This document shows, one piece after another, positions 21,190-33,548 of a stretch of DNA of 64,000 nucleotides (positions are counted from its first letter, which is position 1; every line of letters begins with the position of its first letter). Position numbers and translations under genes: made by a program. Location: NCBI GenBank assembly GCA_029964075.1, contig CM057149.1:22458197-22522196 (forward strand). The letters are read 5' to 3'. The notes beneath the pieces were generated by a model. It did not search any database, was not told the origin of the DNA, and saw nothing but the letters and a program-made list of their open reading frames with translations. This DNA is from Patiria pectinifera (Eukaryota; Echinodermata; Asteroidea; Valvatida; Asterinidae).

Positions 21190-24100
21190 ATGGCCACAGT
21201 CACAGATGGTAAGCATGTATCTTTACGCCGCATTAGTTGGATTGCAAGTTTCAGCGATTAATGAACACTAATTTATTACCTTTCGGGAAGTGTTTGCAGC
21301 AATTAATATTGCAATTGTTACTAAGAGTGGCCAGTGGTCCGGAAAAGACTGGTTTATGACCTTCACTTTTCAAATTTCAGCACGTTCAGATTCATATTTA
21401 AGTTATTGTGTGTAGTCTGGTTCCCAGACCAAAAGATTCTGACTATTCCTGATGAATCATGGATCATTCTTAGGTTAGGTAGCTGTCACTTATACATTGT
21501 ATTACAAATAACAGCACAACTATAGAATACAGGGCCACTGCCTGACTACACTCTATATCCGCGCCTCGTGGAGTTGCGGAGGCGCAGTTGACCTACATTT
21601 GTACCTCCGCTGCGTGGAGCCGTAGTCGACCTACCTCTGAGACTTGCGCCCTCTACTGATATTGAAGGCATTCACATTAACACAAACCAAGGATCCGCGA
21701 CTCCGTGACTCCGTGACTCCGAAGATCCACGCCTCTGCGGCTCCGTGGCTCCTCGGCTCCTCCGAGAATTGCGCCCTCTATCGATATCGAAGGCATTCCC
21801 ATAACACAAACCAAGGATCCCCGACTCCGTGGCTCCGCGGCTCCTCCGAGAATTGCACCCTCTACCAATATCGAAGGTATTCCCGTAACACAAACCAAGG
21901 ATCTGTGACTCCGCGGCTCCACGGCTCCGCAGCTCCAAGGCTCCGCGCCTCCAAAGATCAAGTGCCCGATCACAAGCCTGCCCTCGCCTGCGCATTGGCA
22001 TTTCCACATCCTCGGCCACAGATCCAGTGCCCGATCACAAGCCCGCCCTCTATAATGGATGTTTTAAAACCACATTGGATATGGATGCCTCGTTCTCAAA
22101 AACAAGCCTGCCCTTTAGGATGGATGCTACCGTGGAGCGCGAGCCGGAGCTATGACAGTGTATGACTTTATTATGAGACTGCCTGCACTTTGCACTTAGC
22201 CATTTTTCCGCGTGTCTGCAGCTCAAACACACATCGTCTCCTCGTTCTCTCTTTAACACTAACAGCCGTACTCTTCACATCGCCTCCAACTACAAAAAAA
22301 ACACCCCTGCTCCATGGCATGGCCCTGCATTCAATAGTTGCTCCCAAGTAACCTCACGTGACTTAAACGGGAGGAATTCCTCCTTTTTACAAAAATGTCA
22401 GAAGTTTGCGGAATTAATTTCGTCAACAATCGGATAGCGCCCGAGTATTTCCGAGTATACACATGTAGGGCCTAATAAAGGTTTTATTAACTACTTCAAA
22501 AAACGAGCTGATAATTAATTTTCATTGCTTTTATTGAGAAAACTTGAAATTCAACGACGATTTTGAACTCGGATCGTACTCGGGTTGAACTTTTTGCTGC
22601 ATCATGAACAATTTTGAATTTGACGACTGTTACCGGCACTTTCCAAAACTCGGCATGGTCTTCATTCGGCTCCACCTGCTAACAGTGCTATTTGGGTGCC
22701 TAACTTTGAAGATTCCATTAATAACAAAATCTTGTTTAACCTCATTTTGCACATGTTGAATCTTTGTTTTAAAACTTTGGAAAGAATGTATCCAGCCGTT
22801 GCCACTTCGTTGGTACTAGCTTGAGTAGCATCCAGCTTACATGCTCATCAGGAACGCACATGATGTAACGCTGGAGACAGGAAAAGATTTTCGTACTAGG
22901 CCACCACTTTTTTCAAGTGCCAAAAATTTGCATCCTTTATTATTTCCTCCACTTTCCCTTCTCTACTTTCACCCTCTCCTTTCCTTTATTCCTATTTATT
23001 GTTGGTCAGGAAATGAACTGAGGGGCCAAGTCAGTAATTGTTTAGTGTACACGCGGTACCAGTTACTGGCATGCGTGGAGCACGCAAAATATTGCTGCAG
23101 TGCGTGTAGTCTGGTTCCCAGACCAAATGATGCTGACTATTGATGTTCAATTACCGACTTGGCGAATACGTTTTCAATTTTGTACACAATATATGGGAGT
23201 ATTTTGAATCGCTAGCGAATTCTATGCGAGCACTCTGATGACAAAGAAGTTTCTGGTGTCCCAACCCACCTACAATGCCAAACACTTCAAAGCATACTGC
23301 ATAGACTGTAACCTCCTATTTGAAAGGAATCATAGTATATATTTAATTGTTTTTGTCCTTCGTAGATGAAGTGATTCGTAGACGGCTCCTTATTGAAGGA
23401 GAAAGCGGTGGAGATGATCGCCGTATCAACACACTCCTCAGGATGTTCATCAAGTGGTGCAATAGTGACACATCCGATGAAGAAAGGTACCATAGCCATA
23501 AGCATGTAGAACATGTCGACATTAACCCTAACCCCCTAGGCCCTTGTTGCTTACAACCATCCTCAATCCTCCAAAATCCTCCAAAATTTTCAAAAATTTT
23601 GCAACTCCGCCTAAATTTTTCAAAATTGTCAGACAGTCCTGCCTCAAAATGCATTCATCCTCAATCCTCCAAAATCCTCCTCATCCCAAAACTTTGCACT
23701 CGGGTTTAAATGAAGGATAACCAACGCCAAATCCTTCAAAATCATCAGACAGTCCTGCCTCAAAATGCATTCATCCTCAATCCTCCAAAATCCTCCAAAA
23801 TCCTCTTGTGCTTCAATCACCATTCATCCTCAATCCTCCAAAATCCTCATGTGCTTCAATCACCATTCATCCTCAATCCTCCAGAATCCTCATTTGATTC
23901 AATCACCATTCATCCTCAATCCTCTAGAATCCTCCAAAACCGCCAGGAGGATTTTGGAGGAGTGAGGTGGGTAAGGGTTAAGGTCAAACCAAAATGAAAC
24001 TCGCACGAATGACTTTGTGCAGATTCTAAGCAATAACTCTCTAAAATCAAATTTATTTGCAGTACATGTATTTGGATTATGCCAGATAAATAAATGCGCA

Positions 24101-27100
24101 GATAAACCACTTTTCTGTTACTTTTCATTGTATCAATACCCCTTGAAAGTGAGAGTCAAAGAGTTGTAACATGAGTTTCCTGCACTTTCTCTTAGCTTGG
24201 CCACATATCAGAAGATGCAGTCCATCCTGGCACAGGTTGAGTTTGCCATGGAGAAGACCCAACTGATTCATGACATGAACACCAAAGAAATGACCAACTA
24301 TGAAGAACTTTACAGTGAAATTGGTAAGGCCAGTGTGTGTGTGTTACAGGCCACACAGTGACACACCCATCAATAAGAGACGGGGGAGGGGAGGCTGGAC
24401 CTCCTAAGACAGTAATGCTGTAATTTTGCCGTCATATTTTTCTACTGTGCAATGAATGCACAATTTTAAGTTATAATATCGGCCAAGGGACTCTTCTTTT
24501 CTCTCCTTTTCCCCCCTTTTAATTTTTTTTGGAGGTGGGTTGGGGGGGTTGGGGGGGGGGAGATGGGCGTGGCTTCAAGTCCCTCAACCTCCTTGGGTGT
24601 ACCACAGAAAATATGTACAGGCTACATAGTTTGTCAATCACTGTGATGAAAGGTGACCAAAGTTGCACTTTCCATATTTTATGGGCTAATCAGTGTTGAG
24701 AAAGCAATATAATCCTCAATTTCATTTTTGAATTTGTTTTTTTTTCATCTTCAGCATCTCTCTTTTTGTCATGCTTTTGATTATTAGATGATTCTTTAGG
24801 TGATTCTACTTCATTTTCTCCATGTTCCTTTTTCAAGTATGTATTTTTAATTGATGAATATGCAAATTATGGGCCATTATGCTAGTCTGAGTATCACCCG
24901 TTATCCACGGAGTTAAGTCTCCTGTATAACATCTGATATGTCCAAACATGCAGACATATATGCAAGCCGCGCGCCAGCCAATCGGAGTTGACTTGACTAA
25001 ATCGTGACATCATTTCATTCCCAAATCAGGACTAATGGTTTGATTGGTCAATTCGAATGCAGTGTTTTGTAATACAACAGCAACCGTGCGTGTACGTGTC
25101 GCGTAACACAATAGCGTGTAACCAAAGCCTTTGTTGCTGTGTCTAGCGGGGTTATTTGTATCCTTGTCTAGACGAAGGTGAATGACCGAAGATCTGACAT
25201 AAAAAGCGCCCGCTGATTGGTCAAAATCTAGAGGTCAAGGTGCGGTTGTCTTGCCTCATTAATCAGCAAATCTGTTCATATATACATAGACTACCATTAT
25301 GCCATCTGCATCTACAAACTGAAAAGTTGAAAAAATCAAGTTTTTACTATTCTTTATTCATTTGTCCAACAGAGCAGAGCATAAAGGAGGCTCATGCCAA
25401 GATCTCTGCTTGCAAACTCAAAGTACAGGACGCCAAGAGAGTGCGCAAGAACAGGCAGGAATATGACGCCTTAGCCAAGGTCATTAAGAACCAACCAGAT
25501 CGCAAGGAATCCATGAAGTAAGTGTCTTGTCTGGTTGACTCTTAGGACTCCAATTATCAAGATTAGTCTTGGTCCAAGGTTGGATTTAGATTTGGTTCCT
25601 TAAAGTGGCCCTCGGGTCAACCTGCGATTTGCTTGCGCTGTGACGGACCCATCGGGATCAAGCAGAGAAATGATGATGCTCAAGAAACTGACAAATCGTG
25701 TGATTCTCATGGAACAAGCAGCATCTCGACACAGACTAATCGCAACCATGCTCATGTTACCCACGATGCTGTGATGATTCACAATAAACTTAGGTGGTCC
25801 GGATGCGCGCACAACGTCGTAACTTCACACTGGTCAACTGTGATTGATTCTCGCCTGTCGGGAACACGATCTGTCAGACGTTGACATTTTCCTACTCATG
25901 TAATAGTTGATTTTTTTTTAGCATCAACTGTTGCTGATCGCCTTAATATCATTGCAGTTACACTCAGGTCACAAAAAATTGCTCACTGATATGTTCCTGA
26001 CGGTCGTAGCTCAGGCGAAGCTTAATCCTGAAATGAAGCGTTGACTGTTCTGGGTTGTCGCAAGGTTGTCAACCTCAGGTTGTCGACCTGAAGACAGCTC
26101 AATGTGCATCGGGTCCCTGGCTAGTGTAGTTCAGATGCCGTGGGTTAAGCTGCCATGGAAATAGAGGGCGCTTTAAACAACATTAATAAATCCAGTCTTG
26201 GAAATCTTGACACTAAATCCGAGCAGATATATCTGAAAAGAAAATGAAAAACAAAGATGAGGGGCCAATCATATTACTGTTAATTTAATATAGGCCTATT
26301 TAACACTTGAAACAGGCGGAAAGGGGCCTAAATGCGGCTATATACATGTACGTGTACATTACAAAGTGTATCACGGGCTTTACGTATCATGAGCGATATA
26401 CGTATCACAAGAGATATTTATAACGGTACCCCGTCTTGATTTTTCCACTGCCGGTGATTTCTCCCTTCTCTTCTGGTGAGTGAATGGCCCCCAGCTGCGT
26501 TAAGGGATCATTATCCAAAATCCATGTCTTGGACTTGGACCAAGGCTGTATTGATTGTCTCCAGATTTCCCGTTTGTTCTGTTATCCTATAAATGCACAC
26601 TTAAAGGCATATAGAATCATTTGCATTTCACACATTTTGTTTATTTCCAATAGTAACACCACTCAAAATCCGAAGAAGAATGTTCAAAACCTAACCTGTT
26701 GAAATTCAGCGCGGTGGATAGTACACCTTTCGAGAAAACAGTGAAAACCATGCACGACCTTTTCATTACAAAACACGACTTCTATTACGCTTCATTTCCA
26801 ACGATCAGTCAATTGACTGCTCGTTGGAAATCACGCAACTGTTTTAATGGCTTTTTAATGACAGCAAGCCTGATAGAGTAATTTCACAGGGTATTTAGTC
26901 TACAAATATTGAGTGGCTCAGAGTGGAATGGGAGGAATATTATCGCAAGGTAAAATCTAGCCCAGTGAAATGGAAAAGTCCAGATTTTACTGAGCGACAA
27001 TATTCCTCCCATTTCACAATTTAAAACCACTCAATAATTGTATCATATAGCTGACATAAAGATCATTGTCATTTGATTTACAGTTAAAATGAACGTCTGT

Positions 27101-29859
27101 TTCAATGCCAAATTGGTGGGAAATGTATATCTCTCTGCCAAAGCACCCCTTCACAAAATGTTTGAACCCAACTCTGTAGCTACTGGCTCTTGGGAACAAT
27201 ACGCGCAACGCTCAACTCGCACACCAGCATGCATTTGCTCACATATACCGCATCATGATGGAACAAAGGTGACCTAACTGTTGAATAGTAAATCCCATTC
27301 ACCATGGGCGAATGTGACTTTTTGAGCCCTGGCGTGAATAGGAGCAATAATGAATGTCACGTGATGTGAGTTCCACCAATCAAATGACAAGGATATGTGT
27401 CTCAGTCATCTTTAACAACATTTTGTCGATTTGCTAGGTTACTTCTGGGATAAATGCAAATGCTCCTATGTGCCTTTAAATGAATAATAATCAACACTCG
27501 CTTTTCCCTTTTATTTCAGAAAACTAGAGGACCTTGATCGAGAGCTGTCAAATCTCAAACACAGCAAACAGACCCTGGAACAAAAGGTAGATTCCCTGTC
27601 TATGTATAGTCCACTTTATTGTAATAGTTTTGGTTTAATACTGTTGGTTTATTGTTTCTTGCAGTCATTGATGCAAAAGATACATTTTTCTTAATATAAC
27701 GGATGACATTGATGTTTTATAACATAATGCCTTTTTTCATCTTTGCTAAGAATGTTTGCCTGAGCATGAATGATGTAATACATTAAGGCCAAAATAAAAG
27801 AAGTTCTGCTTCCGGTTTCCCTACCCATTCTTTTCTGAAAGCCCCTACCCTAATTTTTTTTATGGGAAAAAGGAGAAAAAAATACCCTAATTATTTTACC
27901 TTTTACCCTTGACTAAACGCAGACGCCTTCATATGATCGTACACAAAATATAATTGGCCAAAAAAAATGACAATAATTCCCAACCTACCTACCCTATTTT
28001 CAAATGCCATGTAATCAGAAGCAGAACTACTTTTTTGTGGCCTATTTAATCCTGATTTGCCACCATTGTGGCCAGAAACAAAAGGGAAAATCCCAAAATG
28101 GCTGCACATGGACAGCATCTTCAGCCATTGTTTCTTAGCGACGCATGGAAACATTAACAAAAAATGTGATACTGGCCCAAAAATTGTTTCATTTGGAAAA
28201 TTCATTGCTGAGAAAACTGTGGTCTTGACAGGGTTATAGTCTGAGCAGTTCCCATCCTAACATATTTTAAATCTGTATTTACAATGCCTATAGCTGGAAG
28301 ATCGCAGGAAGCAGTTTCATGTCCTCATCAGCTCCATCCAGGAACTACAGCGAATACTGGAAGGTGAGATCTGAAACTTCTTTCGGCGTTTGGATGATGT
28401 GAATAATGCAGTTGTTTCCATCATGATGACTAACACTTAGTTGCGACAAGTATAATGTTACAACTGTTATTCAAGCTAGACTTCAGAAACCCCCATGATT
28501 TTGTTGGCAACAAGGTGAACTGCATCATGAAAGAACACACTTTGAGTTGTAATTTGAGTCTGAATGTGTCTCTTTGATGACTTTGAAGTGTAGCAATATA
28601 AGAAACAGCATTAATGTAGTAGGAAACTGATCAGTTTAATAACATTGTTAGCAATCGACAGTTCACCTTGATGGCTGAAATTTGTGCAAAATTTTTCATC
28701 ATTACCTTTATACATTAAAAGAGAATTTGCCGCAACTTTGCTAGAAGGCTATTTTAACACGAAGTATGTTCTGAAATGGCAACTAAGACTCGTCCAAAAT
28801 GGTTGTGCAGTTCATTCTGCTATTGTTGACTTATGGAATAATTACTTGATTGAGGCATGGTTCACATGTGGGGAAAAAAAGGGGGGGGGGTGGTAAGCCA
28901 AAATACCAGGGTGCTATCAGCAAGATGAATTTATTCCTGTTTTTGTGTTAGTGACACCTGGACCCAAGAAATTCTGAGTATACATCTAGCCTGAATATTC
29001 GCATAAATAAAGCACACTTGGGGAATGCTTGAGTTTCTCGGGTCTGAGTGTCAAAGTTCCCAAGACTAGATTTGCTTCATCTTGTTTATAGTGCCCTCTA
29101 CCACTGCACTGGCTTGACCATGCTTGCCAGGAATCGGTTGCATGAAGGGAACAAAATGAAAAATCTAACCTTGGACCAAGACATGCAGGATGCATTGACT
29201 GTGAAATTGACAGTTGCCTTTTTGATTTAATCACTTTGTTGCACAATATACTATGAATGTCAGTCATTACAACCACATGTCCCAGTGGAATTACAGTGGA
29301 ACGCCACTATACCGAACACCGCTATACCGAACATTTGGCTATACCGAACATCAGCCTTGGCCTCCGGTTTTTATGTACAAAACGTACCAAACATTGTTGT
29401 TGAAAAAAGTCAACAGATTAACAAAAAAATATACCGGTTGTACACGTATTAAACACTATTTGGGCCACTTTTAATTCCCAAACATCAAACGACCCATAGT
29501 TGCATCATGTTTGAATGTTGAAGAGCGATAGATGGCTATAGCTTTCCCAAGGAATAGAAGGGAAAACCACCCATTGCTAAAGTTTGGTGACGACTCCTCG
29601 TGCGGCCGTGGGATGTGGTGCATGCCACTTCACTATTGGTCAAAAGAGGGTACCGGCGGTTCAAAATCGCTATACTGAACGATCGTTATTACGAACACTT
29701 TCTGTGGATCCAACGATGTCCATTATAGCGGCATTCCACTGTATAACCAAGTATAATTTTCTTGCTATTTGTCGAACCACAGAGGATGACAAGGGAAAGG
29801 AAGTGCCAATGGAAACCACGCTGGACAGTTCCATGGACACCAGTTTGAACGAGAAATGA
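21190..29859 (+). CDS. THOC7: THO complex subunit 7, complete seven-exon gene
   Basis: Exons 21190-21208, 23366-23486, 24196-24323, 25373-25517, 27520-27586, 28294-28363 and 29783-29859 total 627 nt, giving 208 aa plus stop (human is about 204). Every junction keeps phase and has GT/AG borders. The protein starts MATVTDDEVIRRRLL, has DDRRIN and FIKWCNS near residues 25-40, then long heptad-rich helices with the highly conserved RKNRQEYDALAKVI near residues 117-130, and RRKQFHVL near 165. The tail is acidic and loosely conserved. THOC7 is a small coiled-coil subunit of the nuclear THO/TREX complex that couples transcription to mRNA export. The ATG at 21190 has a strong context (AAG before, G after); an in-frame ATG at 21181 has a weak one. 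A 27-codon upstream ORF from 21126 would overlap the start and stop across the first exon junction. Introns hold repeats, notably at 21640-21960 and 23519-23985. No clear poly(A) signal was assigned. Confidence 0.96.
21640..21960. repeat. Minisatellite in THOC7 intron 1
   Basis: Three copies of GCGCCCTCTAYCGATATCGA with CACAAACCAAGGATC, starting near 21646, 21770 and 21854. They are separated by variable runs of GACTCCG/GGCTCCG units (GCGGCTCCGTGGCTCC). Confidence 0.8.
23519..23985. mobile_element. AACCCT-ended foldback element with ATCCTCCAAAATCC repeats, THOC7 intron 2
   Basis: It starts TTAACCCTAACCCCCTAGG and ends GGTGGGTAAGGGTTAAGG. About twelve copies of CCTCAATCCTCCAAAATCC with spacers fill the left and middle; GGAGGATTTTGGAGGAGTG is the opposite-strand copy at the right. 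Confidence 0.7.
24531..24567 (+). repeat. G-rich tract, THOC7 intron 3
   Basis: Four or more runs of three to ten G separated by TT or AGAT lie on the transcribed-sense strand, just after a T-rich stretch. This fits a quadruplex-forming RNA or DNA motif. Confidence 0.6.
26905..27036. mobile_element. Short hairpin MITE, THOC7 intron 4
   Basis: CAAATATTGAGTGG, GGGAGGAATATT and TAAAATCTAG at the left are mirrored by AGATTTTA, AATATTCCTCCCATT and CCACTCAATAATTG. The whole segment can fold as one interrupted stem of about 60 bp. Confidence 0.75.
29294..29741. mobile_element. pogo/Tigger-like MITE, THOC7 last intron
   Basis: The left end CAGTGGAACGCCACTATACC is mirrored by the right end ATTATAGCGGCATTCCACTG, flanked by TA on each side (29292-29293 and 29742-29743). 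Several TATACCGAACA repeats follow the left end. There is no transposase frame. It ends 41 nt before the last THOC7 exon. Confidence 0.8.
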
Positions 29860-30924
29860 CAGCCAGTTGCATCCTGGATTTGAAGTTGACGGAAAGCTAC
29901 GAAACCACAGACATTGAACCCTCACCCTGCACAACTGAAATGCAGACTTAAGAGTTTGGAAGAAGAGATGTTGATCAAGGTTTTATTGACAATAATAGGA
30001 ACATAACTTTGCTGAGGGTGTTTTAGGGGGCCACTACTGTGGAGGGCAAGATAATATGCCAACATCTAAGACACTGCCGATTCTTCATGTACGTGTATAC
30101 ACTCAGGGTGCTGATCATAGACTAACCAGAGTGGGATGCAAGCGTATACATGTAGCTACCTGTATATAAAACTACGAGAGAGCTGCACGATGTAGCCTTC
30201 CAGGCACATCCATGCTTGTATACAAACCTATGGATAGCTCCAAATATTTTACAGCGTTTGTACATTTACGTTTTGTATTTGCATATCTGAATGCATATAT
30301 GTAGCTGATATGCGCACAATTCAGGATCATCCTGTAGTCGATATTTCATAGAAATAATGTCTTTCAGTGACTCTTGCAGCCTACTTTGTTAGCGTTCGTT
30401 CCGTTCTTGTCAGACATTGTCAGATGGATGGTATGTTTATTTAAGAATCCCTACAAAGCTTATTCCTGTGACTCTGATGATTTGTGTCAAATATAGTGGA
30501 CCCGCTGATCAAAAGAAAGTGTTGTGCAACATATTCAGTCATAGATGAAAGACATTTTATTAAAAAAATCCATTGGTTGAGGAGTTGAGGAGTGTGGCCT
30601 CGTGGCGGTTAGAGTTTGAGACTCTTAATCAGAGGGTATGGGGCATTCTTCCCCCCCCCCTTTTTATTTTGGTAATATATAATGAATCTGTTGGGAGGAA
30701 AAGGATGAGTGAAATATACTGCATCGATTTAAAAACAGTCGACTTCATTCCTTCTCTTGTTTGATTATTAAAATGAAAAAAATTAAAAAGATTGAACTTG
30801 TACATGCACCCCCAAAACCCCGGCTACGCCGCTGTAGATAGCTAAATTCAATGATGCAAAGTGCGCTATGCGAATTGTCTCTAGTTTTGTTTATTATATA
30901 CCAATGAGTTTATCTACTGTATAT
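29860..30924 (+). other. THOC7 3' untranslated region and intergenic DNA
   Basis: Follows the THOC7 stop. No canonical AATAAA was securely placed; ATTAAA occurs near 30770. A C10 run lies at 30651. Nothing else recognised. Confidence 0.4.
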
Positions 30925-31935
30925 ATATAAGAGAGAAGTTTACTCGGCCTGCGAGACGATGTTTGCTCATGAAAGGATCCGAGACCGCGGGCTCACGCGG
31001 CGCCAAAATCACTCCACGTCCGTGGAAAAATGCGGAGGGTGTCTTCCGCCGGGTCGGACGCTTCGGGTCGTCCTTATTTTCCCGTACGGACCGGCGATCC
31101 GTTTCGTCGATTTTTCGTGACTGCATTTTGCACAGGAATTTGCCGTCGTGTGCGCTCTCACGTTGACTGCCTGGCCGCCCCCTGTGCTGGCTTTTCTGCG
31201 TGTCTAGACTGTGCGAGGTCAGCGAGGTCAACGTAGGGGTTTCGTTTACGTGTTCTACTCGGCCGTACTGCAAAAGCGTTCACCAAACGTTAGTATGGGG
31301 TGACCTTGGCAAAATATTTTTTCTCCATGGTGCGTGGCCACCAAGTGTTCCAATCTTTCCTGTGCTTTGCTTGCCGCCCCTGCGCCGAGTGCAACGAATA
31401 CTCAGAAGGACTACACATTAGTATGCCTTGCGCGGTCTGACCAATCGAAAGTCTACACTGCGTGGTACTTCCCGGCTATGCGTAAAACCGTCGATGGCAA
31501 CGCGTACTGCAGCCTGCTCCACACCCTGGAAACGAGGTTGGGTCTACGGTTCTCGGTATTGCACATTGCACAAGCATGTGACGTCGCGTGATACAGTGCT
31601 GTTGCTTCCATAATGTGTTTACAGCTCCATGCTTCCACCACCAAGGCTAGGCTAAGCGTTGTGAGTTCGCTGCCCGCCACGTATAATATTCAGTGTCGCG
31701 TTATAATTTGGGGGGCCTGTTTGGGATCATCGAAGGATCGATGCATTGCTTCAAATGTCGCGATCTTAAACGCAGTCACGAAAAACAATCGACGAAAAAG
31801 TGTCCAACCCGGCGGAAGACACCCTCCACATTTTCCCACGGACTTGGAGCCATTTTGGCGTCGCGGGAGAACGCGGTCTCGGATCCTTTCAGGAGCAAAC
31901 GTTTCTCGGAGGCCGAGTAAAACTTGCTGTTATAT
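30925..31935. mobile_element. About 1-kb element with long (about 140-bp) terminal inverted repeats
   Basis: The left arm (about 30935-31080) has GTTTACTCGGCC, GCTCATGAAAGGATCCGAG, GACCGCGG, CCGTGGAAAAATG and GGGTGTCTTCCGCCGGGT. The right arm (about 31790-31925) has the complements ACCCGGCGGAAGACACCC, CATTTTCCCACGG and CTCGGATCCTTTCAGGAGC, then GGCCGAGTAAAAC. The middle is GC-richer than neighbouring DNA and has no recognisable transposase. Confidence 0.8.
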
Positions 31936-33088
31936 AGATGGTTGAACCAAGTTCAATAACAGTTGTATCGACTTTTTCCTCGCGGACAGTCTCGCAAATT
32001 GTAAGAAGTTCAAGTTTCCGTTTGTTGAAGAGTCCAATACTGAAACTTAATTATGACCTTATAATTCCTCCATGATTCAGACCGTTTGTAATTGTATGGT
32101 AACACTCAACATTTTCATTTCAAACGACACCACGTTTTATTGCATTATTCGGGGAAGAAAAAGTGGCCCACTTTTTCTTCCCCGAATAAAAATTGTTGCC
32201 TACAATAATGATTTAATTGCTCAGAATACATGTAGCTGATTAAATTACTCCAAACTCGAAACTTTAAAAGATGATCTTTTGCTCAAATTGGTTTTAGTGG
32301 TCAGAAATTGCCTCAGATCCCACCACAGAAATTGCTTTTATAACTGCATGTCTCCTCAACTACATCCCTCATTTACATTCAATACCACATTTTGCTGTTA
32401 TATACCGGTAGATGATTGAACCAACTTGAATAAAAGTTGAATCGACTTTTTCCTTGCAAACGGTCTAGCAAATTGTAAGAAGTTCAAGTTTACGTTTGTT
32501 GAAGAGTCCAATACTGAAACTTAATTATGACCTTCCTCCATGATTCAGACCGTTTGTAATTGTATGGTAACACTCAACATTTCCATTTCAAATGACACCT
32601 TTACGTTTTATTGCATTATGATTTATTGTCAAAACTGTACAATCAGCCTTCGCCTGTGTACTACGGTAACATTTTCATTACGTTTTCCCACAAATGCAAC
32701 TGCCTCACAAAATGCCATTTTAACACACAAACGGGAACATTTACAGACAGTTGCCATGGTGCACAATTATCATGTGCGTAAGTCGACGGGGGACAGGGGA
32801 GAACCCCCCCCCCCCCCCCTCCATTTTAAAGCAGCGGACATTGTTTGGTCCACCCCCCACACTTTTTCTTCCCCGAATAAAAAATGTAGCCTACTATAAT
32901 GATTCTATTGCTCAGAATACACGTACCTGATTCAATTACTCCAAACTCAAAACTTTTAAAGATGATCTTTTCCTGAAATTGGTTTTAGTGGTCAGAAATT
33001 GCCTCAGATCACACCACAGAAATTGCTTTTATACAACTGCATGTCTCCTCAACTATATCCCCCATTTACATTTAACTCCCCACATTTT
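31928..33088. repeat. Tandem duplication, two diverged copies
   Basis: 31928-32395 and 32396-33088 share order and sequence: GAACCAAGTTCAATAACAG versus GAACCAACTTGAATAAAAG, then GTAAGAAGTTCAAGTTT, and GGTCAGAAATTGCCTCAG. The first copy lacks about 220 nt that the second has (32626-32860) and carries a palindrome at that point. Confidence 0.85.
32145..32189. repeat. Perfect 45-nt palindrome
   Basis: Two exact 22-nt arms (TTATTCGGGG...AAAGTGG and its complement) surround a single C. Only one arm exists in the paralogous copy near 32863-32880. Confidence 0.9.
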
Positions 33089-33150
33089 CATCCCCAACAC
33101 AATACGCCCTACCCGATCTATGATCGGGTAAATCAGCTTGTCATTGATAA

Positions 33151-33548
33151 GGCCAAAAAAAAAAAAAGTCGTTTATCATTGATAAGGCCAAAAAAAAAAA
33201 AAAGTCGGTCTCTGGTCAGCGCGCGCGTCGATTTTAATCATGCGCGTCAATCTTTTTTTTTCCCAAAATGTTCCGTGGTAGCTCCAACAGCGCCCTCTAT
33301 TTCCGCACCTCCTCAATTTTTTTTACCAAAGAGCACCAAGGAATGGGAAATTGCACCAAGGCAAATGATCGAAAGCACCAAGGCAAATTATGGAGGACAC
33401 CAATGTACATGAGGACACCAAAAAAGCAAAATAGTACCTACCTTGTCTGTACAATCCAAGCTTGAAGAAAAAGAAAAAAAAGCCGCGTGGCCGCGTCAAT
33501 TCCGGAACTTTGGTCTGACCAGAGACCGAATATTTTTTTTTTTTTGGC
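33151..33548. mobile_element. Harbinger-like MITE, subfamily A, copy 1
   Basis: It begins TAA/GGCCAAAAAA and GTCGGTCTCTGGTCAG, then GCGCGCGCGTCGATTTTAAT. It ends GGTCTGACCAGAGACCGA, TTTTTTGGC and TTA. The interior is shared with 43406-43784 (AACAGCGCCCTCTATT, GGAATGGG, CACCAAGGCAAAT). The left terminus GATAAGGCCAAAAAA is present twice (33151 and 33186). Confidence 0.8.

Noticed and set aside
21644-22165. 173-residue open frame in THOC7 intron 1
   Set aside because: It is an open frame through a minisatellite; long frames on the opposite strand have the same cause.
23521-23540. Telomere-like CCCTAACCC
   Set aside because: Only one or two units at each place, found at element termini of a dispersed family; not a telomere.
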